Assembly: GCF_036013975.1 (NCBI RefSeq)
Contig: NZ_CP107904.1
Span: 3,177,501 to 3,241,500 of the forward strand
From: Kitasatospora sp. NBC_00458
GTDB lineage: Bacteria > Actinomycetota > Actinomycetes > Streptomycetales > Streptomycetaceae
Direction: 5' to 3'
Length of the DNA: 64,000 nucleotides
Of the stretch, positions 19,612 through 29,197 are shown piece by piece. The notes beneath the pieces are model-generated. The model did not search any database, was not told where the DNA came from, and saw only the letters and a list, made by a program, of their open reading frames with translations. A program made the translations under genes and the position numbers. Each line of letters begins with the position of its first letter. Within the stretch, counting starts at the first letter, position 1.

Positions 19612-20853
19612 TCAGTCAGGGGTCCGCCGGCGGTGGTCGCGGAGCACCACGCCGCCGCCGATCAGCAGGGCCGTCAGCAGCGCGCCGACGCCCAGCACGT
19701 ACGTCGCGGTCCGGCCGTCGCGGTCGGCCTGCGTCTCACCGAGGCCGACCGGACGCGGCACGATCGGGGCGGCGGCCAGCCGGACCGGCGGGTCCTCCAC
19801 GGGGTGGTCCGGCGGCGACACGGGCGCGGTGGCGACCGCCTTCACCGGGTCGACCACGCCCCACCCGACGTACTCGTTCGGCTTGTGGTCGGTGCGCTGC
19901 GCGGTCTGCTCGATCCAGGCCCGCACCTGGCTCGGCCGCCAGTCCCGGTGCGCGCCGACCAGCAGCGCCGCCAGCCCGGACACGTACGGCGCGGCGAAGC
20001 TGGTGCCGTTGTCCACGCACTGGCCGCCGCGCGGGACGGTGGAGAGCATGTCGACGCCGGGCGCCGCGACGTCCACGAAGTCGCCGTACTGGGAGAAGTA
20101 GGTCCGCTCGTTGTTGCGGTCGGACGCGCCCACCGCGAGCACGGTGGGGAAGGCCGCGGGGTAGGTGTCGCCCTTCTTGCCGTCGTTGCCGCTGGAGGCG
20201 ACCACCACCACGCCGCGGGTCTCGGCGTTGTCGACGGCGGCCTTCAGCTCGTCGTAGCCGACGAAGCCGATGCCGCCCGCGCCGCGCACGTCCTGCGAGA
20301 TGTTGATGACCGCGGCGCCCTGCCGGACGGCCGAGTCGATCGCCTCGACCAGCGAGTGGACGTCGCCGTTGCCCTCGGCGTCGTTCTGCCGGATCGACAG
20401 GACGGTGGCGCCGGGTGCGATGCCGACGAAGCCGGTCTGCTCGCTGCGGCCGGCGGCGATGATGCCCGCCACCTTGGTGCCGTGGCCGACCAGGTCGTTC
20501 CGGCCGCCACCCTCGACCCGCCTGCCCTCCTTGTCCTTCAGCAGCGAACCGCCGTCGACCACCCGGCCGGCGAGCTGCGGGTTCCGGTCGTCCACCCCGG
20601 TGTCGATGACCGCGACCAGCACACCCTCGCCGGTGGTCGCGCCGCCCTGCCAGAGCTCGTCCAGCACCATCCGCTGCAGCGACCACGGGACGGCCTGCAC
20701 GTTCTGCGCGGACTTCCCGCAGTCCCCGGCGGCCGCGACGCCCGGTCCGAACGCCGCCGCCGGCGCCGCAGACGGTCCGCCGAGCACCGCGAACGCCGCC
20801 AGCGCCGCGGCCGCCGTCCGGTACCTGACCACCGGCACCCTGCCACCCCTCAT
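19612..20853 (-). CDS. mycP: Type VII secretion-associated serine protease (mycosin)
   Basis: Subtilisin-family protease anchored at the outer face of the membrane next to the type VII machine, where it stabilises the complex and trims substrates. A signal peptide (to about residue 34) precedes the S8 domain with intact triad D84 (VAVIDTGVDD), H124 (GHGTKVAG) and S285 (NGTSFAAP), and oxyanion N223 (SSGND). A C-terminal membrane anchor (YVLGVGALLTALLIGGGVVL) is followed by RDHRRRTPD. I give ATG 20853; GTG at 20836-20838 has a better AGGGG ribosome-binding site and may be the real start. It lies downstream of two WXG100 genes. Confidence 0.93.
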   Translation of the reverse strand: MRGGRVPVVRYRTAAAALAAFAVLGGPSAAPAAAFGPGVAAAGDCGKSAQNVQAVPWSLQRMVLDELWQGGATTGEGVLVAVIDTGVDDRNPQLAGRVVDGGSLLKDKEGRRVEGGGRNDLVGHGTKVAGIIAAGRSEQTGFVGIAPGATVLSIRQNDAEGNGDVHSLVEAIDSAVRQGAAVINISQDVRGAGGIGFVGYDELKAAVDNAETRGVVVVASSGNDGKKGDTYPAAFPTVLAVGASDRNNERTYFSQYGDFVDVAAPGVDMLSTVPRGGQCVDNGTSFAAPYVSGLAALLVGAHRDWRPSQVRAWIEQTAQRTDHKPNEYVGWGVVDPVKAVATAPVSPPDHPVEDPPVRLAAAPIVPRPVGLGETQADRDGRTATYVLGVGALLTALLIGGGVVLRDHRRRTPD

Positions 20854-20927
20854 GTCGTCCACCCCCGTCGCGGCCGGGCCCGGAGGGCACCCGCCCTCGG
20901 CGGGCCGTGCTCGGGCCCCGGCCGCCG

Positions 20928-21221
20928 TCAGCCCGTCCAGAGGGTGGCGTTGCGGTTCTCGGTGCTCTGGTAGCTCTCGGCCGCCTTGTCGAGGGAGTCC
21001 GCGATCTGCGCCAGCACCTGCTGCAGGTGGGCGGCGCGCTGGTCCCACTTCGCCTGGTGGGCCTGGTAGCCCTGCTGGGCGACACCCTCCCAGCTGGAGG
21101 CGATCCTGGTGACGCCCGTCTTCAGCTCCTCAAGCTGGGCGCTGATCGTCTGCGCGGTCCGGCGGACCTCCGAGCCGGTGCTCTTGATGGTGTTGAAGTC
21201 GACGAGAATGTGTTCGGCCAC
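20928..21221 (-). CDS. WXG100 family protein (ESAT-6-like), copy 1
   Basis: A 97-residue helical-hairpin protein exported by type VII secretion, normally as a dimer with its neighbour. The WXG turn is SWEGVAQ (about residues 44-50), between two amphipathic helices. A YxxxE form of the secretion signal (YQSTE) is near the C-terminus. The GTG start at 21219-21221 encodes MAEHILVDFN. It is 127 nt downstream of the second WXG100 gene and 74 nt before the mycosin gene. Confidence 0.93.
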   Translation of the reverse strand: MAEHILVDFNTIKSTGSEVRRTAQTISAQLEELKTGVTRIASSWEGVAQQGYQAHQAKWDQRAAHLQQVLAQIADSLDKAAESYQSTENRNATLWTG

Positions 21222-21347
21222 GATGTCTCCTAGTCGAGGCTGCGAGGCACCCCGTCACCCGAGGGGCGCGTCGCCGGGTGAGCGGACGGTGCCGGGGATC
21301 GGACCGGGCCGGAGGCCGGACCGTTTCGGGGGCGGGTCGTTGCGGGG

Positions 21348-21647
21348 TCAGACCGTGCCGGCGCCGAAGGCCGCCTGCTGCTCGGCGTCGGTCTGCGCGT
21401 ACTTCCGGGTCGTGAGCTCGATCGCTTCCTTGATCGCCACCAGCGACCTGTTGAGCTCCTGGGCGTCCGTGTTGAACTGGCCCTGGAGGTTCGCGTAGGC
21501 CTGCGCGGCCTGGCCCTGCCACCCGCCGGTGATCGAGCCCACCAGGTCGTCGAGGCCCTTGATCTCGGTGTTGATCCTGTTGATGACCTCGTCCATGTGC
21601 GCGGCGAACGCCAGCATCTCCTGAGCCGTAGTCCTGAACTGACCCAT
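21348..21647 (-). CDS. WXG100 family protein (ESAT-6-like), copy 2
   Basis: A 99-residue WXG100 protein with the turn GGWQGQAAQ (about residues 42-50) and a canonical YxxxD export signal (YAQTD) near the C-terminus. I chose ATG at 21645-21647 (MGQFRTTAQ), the usual start of this family; the longer frame upstream is Cys/Arg-rich and not plausible. It is the probable partner of copy 1, and the pair sits between eccB and the mycosin gene. In related systems the heterodimer is both substrate and activator of EccC. Confidence 0.94.
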   Translation of the reverse strand: MGQFRTTAQEMLAFAAHMDEVINRINTEIKGLDDLVGSITGGWQGQAAQAYANLQGQFNTDAQELNRSLVAIKEAIELTTRKYAQTDAEQQAAFGAGTV

Positions 21648-21832
21648 GCTCCACCGTCCCCGATGAGACAGACCCGTTTCGGAGGCCGCCCTCCGCGCCC
21701 CCGGGCACCACCGGTGTGATGTCCTGCAGCACTGTAGTCGGCACACGCAGCTCACCCAACCTCAACCGACGGCCGGTTACCGAGCCATGACGTGGATGCC
21801 AACTCCTGTGCCCCTGAAGGGGAAAGACCCGA

Positions 21833-23527
21833 TCATGCGTTCTGTTGCCGAGCGGCGCTCTTCGCGTTCAGCGCCGGTCCGGCGGGCACCAGGTCCGACC
21901 ACTGCCGGGGCACCGGCGCCGGCCGGAGGCCCCGGTAGCCGAGCCGCGCCTGGTTGCCGCCCGGCTCCTCGGGCTGCGGCTGCCCGGACGGGGCCACCGG
22001 CGGCCCGGACGGGCCCTTCGACGCGGCGCCCTGGCCGCCCCGGTCGCCCGGCTGGGCCGACTGGGCCGGCGGCGCGGACTGGTCCCCCTTGCCGCTGTCG
22101 CCACCGGCCGGAACCGGGTACCGCAGACCGGTCTCGGTGATCAGGTAGTCCGTTCCGGAGCCGTCCGCCCCACCGTCCAGCGCCCGGTAGAAGAGCCCGT
22201 ACCCGGGCGTCACGTGCGCCGACGAGGCGCCGTCGCCGTACCGCACCGGGTAGTCCGGACCGACCCAGACGCTGCGCCTCGGGGTCCGGCCGTCCTCCGC
22301 CACCCCGTCGAAGGTGCTGCACACCACCGTCCGCGCGTCCCTCTGCGCCTGCCGGTCGTTGGCCGGAGCGCCCGTCCTGGTCGGCCAGTCGGCCGCGTCC
22401 TCGGCCATCAGCGGGACGCTGCTGTTGAGCGCCGCGTGCTCGGCCGGGGTGATGTCCTCGATCCGCGGGATCCGGTCGGCGTCCTGGTCGTACAGCGGCT
22501 GCAGCAGCGGGTTCTGCCGGATCAGTTCGGCCTGGAACGGGCTGATCAGCAGCAGCTGCGTCCGGCCCACCACGTAGTGCCGGTCGCCGAACCGGACCAG
22601 TCGGCCCACCTTGCGGTTCTCCGGGTTCTGCAGCGCCACCGAGGAGTTGGGCCCCCTGGTGTCCGGCACCAGCCCGTCGATCCGCGGGAAGACGATGTCG
22701 CTGCCCGGTGCGAGCGTGTCCAGCCAGTCCTTCGTCACCTTCTGCGGGCTCGCGGTCGCCCCGAAGACCGCCCCCATCAGCTGCGTCCGGGTGGCGTCCG
22801 AGTCCTCCGGACCGCCGATCGCGTGCCGGCGGCCCTTCGCGTCCACCAGGAACAGCCGGGCCTCCCCCCGGCCCGTACCCGCCGGACCGGGCGGGGCCGC
22901 CACCTGCGGGTCGTCCGCCTGCTGCACGAGCAGCGCCCGGTCGCCGTCGAGCAGCCGGTCCGCCGCCTCCAGCGCCCGGGCGTCGGCACCACCCGCCACG
23001 AAGACCGCCTGGTCGACCGTGCTCCCCCGGTCGTCCCCGCCCGGGCGGTCGCAGACCGACCACTTCATCGGCTTGCTCGCGTTCTCCTTGGACGGCAGCT
23101 TGTCCGGGGCGTAGGGGATCCCGATCGTCGGACCGTGGTCGGGGTACCTGTCCAGCACACCGTCGTCGACCACCACCACCTTGGCGTCCACCGGCAGCAC
23201 CAGCCGCGCCGACGACATGTTCAGCACCTGGTGCAACCGCTTGGTCCGGCCGTCCGGATCGGTCAGCACCACGTACCGGGTGGTGCTCTGCTTGCCCTGG
23301 ACGACGAACCCGCCCTCGTCCCAGCCCACCGGCGCGCTCGGTCTGAACACCCCCCAGAGGCCGAAACCGCCCACCAGCAGCGCCCCGACGACGACGCTCG
23401 GCAGGACCGCCCTCACCGGGCGCGGCGCGTCCTCGTCGCCGCCCCCGCCGCCGGGCAGCAGGAACGCCGCGACCGTGCGCTTGCGGGCGAAGGTGTAGGC
23501 GTTCAGCTCGTCCCGGCGCGATGCCAT
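21833..23527 (-). CDS. eccB: Type VII secretion protein EccB
   Basis: EccB is a single-pass membrane component with a large outer domain that helps hold the type VII complex together. The 564-residue protein begins MASRRDELNAYTFARKR, the conserved EccB N-terminal helix, followed by one membrane segment (about 43-64). The outer part contains the repeats and the disulfide cysteines of the family (WSVCDRP, TVVCSTF). The C-terminal 80 residues are Pro/Gly/Gln-rich. ATG at 23525-23527. It is divergent from eccE across 169 nt and heads a minus-strand run of eccB, two WXG100 genes, mycP, sigma factor and membrane protein. Confidence 0.94.
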   Translation of the reverse strand: MASRRDELNAYTFARKRTVAAFLLPGGGGGDEDAPRPVRAVLPSVVVGALLVGGFGLWGVFRPSAPVGWDEGGFVVQGKQSTTRYVVLTDPDGRTKRLHQVLNMSSARLVLPVDAKVVVVDDGVLDRYPDHGPTIGIPYAPDKLPSKENASKPMKWSVCDRPGGDDRGSTVDQAVFVAGGADARALEAADRLLDGDRALLVQQADDPQVAAPPGPAGTGRGEARLFLVDAKGRRHAIGGPEDSDATRTQLMGAVFGATASPQKVTKDWLDTLAPGSDIVFPRIDGLVPDTRGPNSSVALQNPENRKVGRLVRFGDRHYVVGRTQLLLISPFQAELIRQNPLLQPLYDQDADRIPRIEDITPAEHAALNSSVPLMAEDAADWPTRTGAPANDRQAQRDARTVVCSTFDGVAEDGRTPRRSVWVGPDYPVRYGDGASSAHVTPGYGLFYRALDGGADGSGTDYLITETGLRYPVPAGGDSGKGDQSAPPAQSAQPGDRGGQGAASKGPSGPPVAPSGQPQPEEPGGNQARLGYRGLRPAPVPRQWSDLVPAGPALNAKSAARQQNA

Positions 23528-23696
23528 GCTCGTCGTCTCCCCTGTCCGACCGACCTGCCCCGTGGCCCGCGACCACCGGGCGCGAACGGGCTCGAACCCT
23601 CTACGATGCGGCAGCAGACGGTGAGTACCGTACGGCTACGGTTCGCCAACCAGCCAGCCCTGCACGACAACTGACGCAGAGAGGGGCACGCGGGGG

Positions 23697-25082
23697 ATGC
23701 CAGGCCAGACCGCTCCAGGACGTCACGACACGGCACGGGGCGGCGGGGCACGGCGCCCCGGCCGAAGTACGCGCCCCGGCTCCGCGCCCTCCGCCCCCGA
23801 CCGGTCCGCCGGCCCCGTACCGGTCCGCATCCACCCCCGGCCCGGACTGCTCGGCGGCCGGCCGAGGCTCCAGCAGATCGTCCTGGTCGAGGTCGCCCTG
23901 GCACTGACCGCGGTCGGCTGGACGATCTGCCGGCCGGCCGCCGCCGCGTTCGGCGCGGTCGCCCTCGCCCTGCTGGCGCTCGCCCTCGTCCCGGTCCGCG
24001 GCCGCACCGCCCCGGAGGCGCTGCGGGTGCGCGCCGCCCTGCGGGCCCGCCGCAGGCGCGCCCGGGCCGACGGCCCGCCCGCCGGCACCGACCCGGCGCT
24101 CGCCCCCGTGCTGGAGCTGGAACCCGCGCTGCGCACCTGCACCCACACCACCGAGACCGACTCCGGCGGCCGCCCCGTCCGCCGGGAGACCGGCATGGTC
24201 GGCGACGGCACCTTCCTCAGCACCGTCCTGCTCGTCCAGGCCGAGGACCTCCCGCTGCGCCCGGCCCGCACCGCCCGGCCGCTGCCGCTGGACGTCGTCT
24301 GCTCCGTGCTGCGGGTCGACGACATCACCCTGGAGTCCGTCCAGCTGGTCCAGCACACCCAGCCGGCGCCCGCACCGCACCTGCCCGAGCAGTCGCTCGC
24401 CGCCCACGCCTACCGGGAACTCGCGAACGGCACCGCCACCCCCGCCCTGCGGCTCACCTGGGTGGCGCTCAGGCTCGACCCCGAGCGGGCGGCCACCGCG
24501 GTACGCGCCCGGGGCGGCGGGGAGGAGGGCGCCCGCAAGGCGCTCCAGCGGGCCACCGACCAGCTCGCCGGGCGGCTGAACAGCGCCGGCTTCAACGCGA
24601 CGGTCCTCGACGAACGCGAACTGATCGCCGCGCTCGGCACCTCCACCTGCGCCAACCCGCTGGCCACGGCCGGCCGCCAGGGCACCGCCGGCGGCATCGG
24701 CAGCGGGCGGCGGGCCCAGGAGAGCAGCCGGTTCTGGCGGGTCGACGACCGGTGGCACAGCACCTACTGGATCTCCCGCTGGCCCCGGCTGGGCCGCCCC
24801 GGAGGCCCCCCGGGCCCGATCGCCGTCCCCGACCTGGTGAACCTGCTCACCGGCGCACCGGCGCTGGCCAGCACCTTCAGCCTCACCGCCGGACACGGCA
24901 CCGGCGGCTCGGTGACGATCAGCGGCCACGTCCGGGTGACCGGGCGCAGCGAGAGCGAGGCGGACCGGACCGGGCGCCAGGTGGAGGCCCGGGCCCGGAG
25001 CACCGGCCTCGGGCTGACCCGGCTCGACCTCGAACAGGGCCCCGGCATGCTCGCCACCCTGCCACTGGGAGGCACGTCCTGA
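23697..25082 (+). CDS. eccE: Type VII secretion protein EccE
   Basis: A 461-residue membrane component of the type VII machine. After a basic, disordered N-terminus, two hydrophobic segments (about 62-97) are followed by a soluble domain with the EccE-type stretches PLDVVCSVLRVDDI, AYRELANG and TWVALRLDP. ATG at 23697 lies after GAGAGGGG. The stop overlaps the next ATG by one base (TGATG), so the downstream gene is translationally coupled. It is divergent from eccB. Confidence 0.88.
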   Translation: MPGQTAPGRHDTARGGGARRPGRSTRPGSAPSAPDRSAGPVPVRIHPRPGLLGGRPRLQQIVLVEVALALTAVGWTICRPAAAAFGAVALALLALALVPVRGRTAPEALRVRAALRARRRRARADGPPAGTDPALAPVLELEPALRTCTHTTETDSGGRPVRRETGMVGDGTFLSTVLLVQAEDLPLRPARTARPLPLDVVCSVLRVDDITLESVQLVQHTQPAPAPHLPEQSLAAHAYRELANGTATPALRLTWVALRLDPERAATAVRARGGGEEGARKALQRATDQLAGRLNSAGFNATVLDERELIAALGTSTCANPLATAGRQGTAGGIGSGRRAQESSRFWRVDDRWHSTYWISRWPRLGRPGGPPGPIAVPDLVNLLTGAPALASTFSLTAGHGTGGSVTISGHVRVTGRSESEADRTGRQVEARARSTGLGLTRLDLEQGPGMLATLPLGGTS

Positions 25083-25855
25083 TGGTGTACCAGGGCTACC
25101 GGACCACCGGGGCACCGGCCGGTGCGGAACCGCGACCGGGGCACCGGCCCCGGCTGCTGCCCGGCTTCGGGCTGCGCGGACCGCGTCGGGAGAAGCACGT
25201 GCTGGCCGTCGGGGAGCTGGACGCGCTGGCCTTCCCGGTCGGCGACGACGGCGTCCTGGTCGGCGAGGACGTGCACCGGGCGCAGCCCGCCGTGCTCGGG
25301 CTGTTCCGGCCCGGCGCCCGCGACCTGGTCCTGGTCGGCGGCGTGTGGACGGCGCAGGTCATCGCGCTGCGGGCGGCGGCCACCGGCGCCCGGGTCGCCG
25401 TCGAGACCGCCCGCGCCCACCTCTGGGGGCCGCTCGCGCAGGCCGCGGGCGGCGGCCAGCCGTGCGTGACCGTCCACCAGGCCGGTCGGCTCGGCCCGCA
25501 GGGCGCCTCGGTCACCTCGCCGGTCCTGGTGGTGCGCGACCTCGGCGCCCGGCCGCCGCGCAGCCGGCTCTCCGCCGCCCCCTGGCAGACCGGCCTGACC
25601 CTGCTGCCGCACCTGGGGCCGAACGCGGCCCAGCTCCTCGCCGCGGCCGACCTGGTCGGGGTTCAGCGGGTCTCGCCGCAGGAGGCGGAGCTGATCGGCC
25701 GGGTGCTGTCACTGGGGCCGCAGGAGGTCGGAGCGCTTCCCGCCCTCACCGAGGACCTCACCCTCTGGGCGACCCGGATGAGCCGGCAGTACGTACGGGT
25801 CGTCGCCGGGCTGGCGGAACGGCGGTACCTGGGCGGCCCGCGCCGCATCGACTGA
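25082..25855 (+). CDS. Unknown protein coupled to eccE
   Basis: A 257-residue protein I cannot assign. The sequence has no signal peptide or membrane segment and reads as a soluble alpha/beta protein: KHVLAVGELDALAFPVGDDG, LVLVGGVWTAQVIALRAAATGARVAVETAR, then LTLLPHLGPNAAQLLAAADLVGVQRVSPQEAELIG. The middle has a glycine-rich strand-helix pattern somewhat like a nucleotide-binding or FHA-free receiver-like fold, without a Walker motif. The ATG at 25082 overlaps the eccE stop (TGATG). It ends 129 nt before the MinD-like gene, so it is probably part of the secretion operon. Confidence 0.8.
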   Translation: MVYQGYRTTGAPAGAEPRPGHRPRLLPGFGLRGPRREKHVLAVGELDALAFPVGDDGVLVGEDVHRAQPAVLGLFRPGARDLVLVGGVWTAQVIALRAAATGARVAVETARAHLWGPLAQAAGGGQPCVTVHQAGRLGPQGASVTSPVLVVRDLGARPPRSRLSAAPWQTGLTLLPHLGPNAAQLLAAADLVGVQRVSPQEAELIGRVLSLGPQEVGALPALTEDLTLWATRMSRQYVRVVAGLAERRYLGGPRRID

Positions 25856-25984
25856 CCCGGCCGATCCCGGTCACGGCCCGGTCGGAGATGAGATACCGCC
25901 TTCAGCGGGGGGTGGCTCACGGCCTAGGCTGTGATGCGGCAACGGCACCGCGAACATGCGGCGGCGAACACGAGGGAGCCCTAG

Positions 25985-28096
25985 GTGAGCAGCGATCGGG
26001 ACGGCGTCTACGTCGGCGACAACGCGGCGGAGGACGACGACGACTGGTCCGACGCGCCCGACTACACTCCCCCGTCCTGGTACGTGCAGCCGGACGCGCC
26101 GGGGGCTCCGCCGGCGGCTCAGGCCCCTGCTCCGGCGCCCGGTCCGGCCCCTGCTCCCGCCCCCGCCGCTCCCGTACCCACGCCCGCCCCGGCTCCGGCT
26201 CCGGCGGCTCCCGCGCCCGTCGCGCAGCCGCAGGTCCAGCCCCAGCCGACCGCACCGGCCCCCCAGGCCGCGGCCCAGCACGTCCCGTTCGCCGCGCCGC
26301 ACGCCGCCCCGGCCGTCCCCGCCCCGGCCCCGGCCCCCGCGCCCGCGCCCGCGCCCGCGCCGCACGCGCCGCACGCGCCGCACGCGGAGCAGCCGCCGAC
26401 CGCCGCCCAGCCCTGGCCGCCGGCCGCTCCGGCGCCCGGTCCGGCTCCGGCCCCGGTGCAGCAGCCGGCTCCGTACCCGGACCCCCAGCAGGCCCCGGCC
26501 CAGCCCTGGCAGCAGCAGGCCCCGCAGCCGCAGCCCTACCCGCAGCAGCCCCAGCAGCCGCTGGACCCGCAGGCCGCCGCCTGGGCCGCCGCCCAGCAGG
26601 CCCCGGCCCCGCAGCCCGGCCCCGCCGATCCGCGCGCCGCCGGCTGGCCGCAGCCGAACGCCTACCAGCAGCCCGCGCAGCCCGGTCCCGCCCAGCCCTG
26701 GCAGCAGCAGCCCGACGCCCCGCAGGCCCCTGCCGCGATCCAGCAGTCCGGCCCCCCGCAGCAGACCGCGCACGGCGCGCCGCTCGGCTACACGGCCGCC
26801 GTCGAGCTCTCCTCGGACCGCCTGCTGCGCAGCCAGCCGAAGCAGCAGCGCCAGCAGCCGCGGTTCCAGTTCGGCGGCAAGGCCGCCGCCGCCGAGAAGT
26901 CCCGCAAGCTGGAGATCATCCGCACCCCGGTGCTCAGCGGCTACCGGATCGCCGTGATCAGCCTCAAGGGCGGCGTCGGCAAGACCACGACCACCACCGC
27001 GCTCGGCGCGACGCTGGCCAGCGAGCGCCAGGACAAGGTGATCGCGATCGACGCCAACCCGGACGCCGGGACGCTCGGACGCCGGGTCAAGCGGCAGACC
27101 GGCGCGACCATCCGCGACCTGGTGACGGCCATCCCGCACCTGCGCAGCTACATGGACATCCGCCAGTTCACCTCGCAGGACCTGCACTCGGGCCTGGAGA
27201 TCCTGGCGAACGACGTCGACCCGGCCGTCTCGACGACCTTCAACGACTCGGACTACCGGCAGGTCATCGAGGTGCTGGGCCGCCAGTACCCGATCATCCT
27301 GACCGACTCCGGCACCGGCCTGCTGTACAGCGCGATGCGCGGGGTGCTGGACCTCGCCGACCAGCTGATCATCGTCTCCACCCCCAGCGTGGACGGCGCC
27401 TCGTCCGCCTCGACCACGCTGGACTGGCTCTCCGCGCACGGTTACGCCGATCTGGTGCAGCGCTCGATCACGGTGGTCTCCGGGGTCCGCGAGACCAGCA
27501 AGATGATCAAGGTCGAGGACATCGTCGCGCACTTCCGGACCCGCTGCCGCGGCGTGGTCGTGGTGCCGTTCGACGAGAGCCTGGCGGCCGGCGCCGAGGT
27601 CAACCTCGACATGATGCGGCCCAAGGTCCGCGAGGCGTACTTCGACCTGGCCGCGCTGGTCGCCGAGGACATCGTCCGCGCCCAGCAGGCCGCCGCCCAG
27701 CAGTCGAGCTGGCAGCAGCCGGGCGCGCAGCAGTACACCGCCGCACCGCAGCCCTACGCCCCGCAGCAGCAGCCCCACCCGGACCCGCACCAGCAGCCGT
27801 ACCCCCAGCAGCCCGGACAGCCGGGTCAGCCGTGGCAGCAGCCGGGCCCGCAGCCCGCCCCCGGCGCGCCCTGGTCGCAGCAGCCGGGCCAGGCCCCACC
27901 GCCGCCCCCGCCCGGCTACGGCTACCCGCCGCAGGGCGCGCCCCAGCCGGGCCCGGAGTGGCAGCAGCCGCCGCAGCAGCCCGCGCCACCGGCCGGCGGC
28001 TACGGCTACCCCCAGCCCCAGCCCCAGCCGCACGGCGGGGACCAGCAGCCGCCCGCCGGGTACGGCTACCCGCCGCCGCCCCCGCAACAGCAGTAG
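25985..28096 (+). CDS. MinD/ParA-like ATPase with long Pro/Ala/Gln-rich tails
   Basis: 703 residues in three parts: a Pro/Ala/Gln-rich disordered N-terminus (about 1-310), a MinD/ParA-type ATPase (about 320-560) with deviant Walker A KGGVGKT (328-334), and a Pro/Gln/Gly-rich C-terminus (about 570-703) with repeated YGYP and PQQQP blocks. The layout resembles mycobacterial EspI (Pro-rich N-terminus plus MinD-like ATPase), an ESX-1-associated protein, and a MinD-like protein is a standard companion of Streptomyces type VII loci. The role is probably localisation or regulation of secretion. The GTG start at 25985 follows GAGGGAG. It closes the locus. Confidence 0.88.
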   Translation: MSSDRDGVYVGDNAAEDDDDWSDAPDYTPPSWYVQPDAPGAPPAAQAPAPAPGPAPAPAPAAPVPTPAPAPAPAAPAPVAQPQVQPQPTAPAPQAAAQHVPFAAPHAAPAVPAPAPAPAPAPAPAPHAPHAPHAEQPPTAAQPWPPAAPAPGPAPAPVQQPAPYPDPQQAPAQPWQQQAPQPQPYPQQPQQPLDPQAAAWAAAQQAPAPQPGPADPRAAGWPQPNAYQQPAQPGPAQPWQQQPDAPQAPAAIQQSGPPQQTAHGAPLGYTAAVELSSDRLLRSQPKQQRQQPRFQFGGKAAAAEKSRKLEIIRTPVLSGYRIAVISLKGGVGKTTTTTALGATLASERQDKVIAIDANPDAGTLGRRVKRQTGATIRDLVTAIPHLRSYMDIRQFTSQDLHSGLEILANDVDPAVSTTFNDSDYRQVIEVLGRQYPIILTDSGTGLLYSAMRGVLDLADQLIIVSTPSVDGASSASTTLDWLSAHGYADLVQRSITVVSGVRETSKMIKVEDIVAHFRTRCRGVVVVPFDESLAAGAEVNLDMMRPKVREAYFDLAALVAEDIVRAQQAAAQQSSWQQPGAQQYTAAPQPYAPQQQPHPDPHQQPYPQQPGQPGQPWQQPGPQPAPGAPWSQQPGQAPPPPPPGYGYPPQGAPQPGPEWQQPPQQPAPPAGGYGYPQPQPQPHGGDQQPPAGYGYPPPPPQQQ

Positions 28097-28114
28097 CCGA
28101 CGGCGCCGCGCAGA

Positions 28115-28173
28115 CGCGCGAAGGGCCCGCCGACCGGGTGACGGTGTCACCGGGTCGGCGGGCCCTTCGCGCG
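28115..28173. terminator. 27-bp bidirectional terminator
   Basis: An inverted repeat of 27 bp with a single G/G mismatch (28136/28152) and a 3-nt loop (28143-28145), between the convergent MinD-like gene and ribF. It is the strongest hairpin in the window. Confidence 0.93.
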
Positions 28174-28186
28174 CGGGGCGGGCGGA

Positions 28187-29131
28187 TCAGCCCGCGTCGG
28201 TCAGCTCGCGCGACCTCTTCACGTCGTCGGCCATCCGGTCCAGCAGCGCCTCGATCGAGTCGAACTTCTCCATGCCGCGCAGGTAGGCCAGGAACTCGAC
28301 GGCCGCGTGCAGCCCGTAGAGGTCCAGCCCGACCCGGTCGATGGCGTACGCCTCGACGGTCCGGGCGGTGCCGTCGAAGGTCGGGTTGGTGCCGACCGAG
28401 ATGGCCGCCGGCATCCTCTCCCCGTCGGCCGTCAGCCAGCCCGCGTACACCCCGTCGGCCGGGATCGCGCTGTGCGGCACGGTGTCCACGTTGGCGGTCG
28501 GGAAGCCGAGCTCGCGGCCGCGCTGCGCACCGCGCACCACCACGCCCTCCACCCGGTGCGGGCGGCCCAGCACCTCGCCGGCCCCGGCCACGTCGCCGCC
28601 GGCGACCAGCCGCCGGGTCAGCGTCGAGGAGAACGGCTCGCCGTCCCCCGCCGCCCCGCGCACCTGGAGGTCGACCACCTCGACACCGCAGTCGGCCGCC
28701 CGGCCCAGCTCGGCCAGCAGCGCGACGTCGCCGGCCGCCCGGTGACCGAACCGGAAGTTCGGCCCCTCGACGACCAGGCACGCGTGCAGGGCGTCCACCA
28801 GCACCTGCCGGAAGAACTCCTCCGGGGACTCCTTGGAGAACTCGGTGGTGAACGGCAGCACCAGGACGGCGTCCACGCCGAGCTCCTCGATCAGCTCCGC
28901 GCGGCGGGGCTGCGGGGCCAGCAGCGGCGGGTGGCTGCCCGGGCGGACCACCTCGCTGGGGTGCGGGTCGAAGGTGACCACGACCGAGCGGACACCGAGC
29001 TCGCGGGCACGCTCGACCGCCCGGTTGATGATCAGCTGGTGTCCGCGGTGCACTCCGTCGAACGAGCCGATGGTGACGACGCTGCGTCCCCAGTCACCGG
29101 GGATCTCCTCCAGGCCACGCCAGCGCTGCAC
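28187..29131 (-). CDS. ribF: Bifunctional riboflavin kinase / FAD synthetase
   Basis: RibF phosphorylates riboflavin to FMN and adenylates FMN to FAD. The 314-residue protein has the N-terminal FAD synthetase domain with SFDGVHRGHQ (about 23-32, an HxGH nucleotidyltransferase motif) and the C-terminal flavokinase domain with GRELGFPTANV (PTAN motif, Mg-ATP binding) and DGVYAGW. ATG at 29129-29131. It is last in the minus-strand series running down from nusA and is closed by the 27-bp terminator. Confidence 0.97.
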   Translation of the reverse strand: MQRWRGLEEIPGDWGRSVVTIGSFDGVHRGHQLIINRAVERARELGVRSVVVTFDPHPSEVVRPGSHPPLLAPQPRRAELIEELGVDAVLVLPFTTEFSKESPEEFFRQVLVDALHACLVVEGPNFRFGHRAAGDVALLAELGRAADCGVEVVDLQVRGAAGDGEPFSSTLTRRLVAGGDVAGAGEVLGRPHRVEGVVVRGAQRGRELGFPTANVDTVPHSAIPADGVYAGWLTADGERMPAAISVGTNPTFDGTARTVEAYAIDRVGLDLYGLHAAVEFLAYLRGMEKFDSIEALLDRMADDVKRSRELTDAG

Positions 29132-29197
29132 CCTGACCGCTCCTTGTTCCGTACGACGCGTACCTTCTGTACGCTCAAACGCTCAAAACCCGAACCC

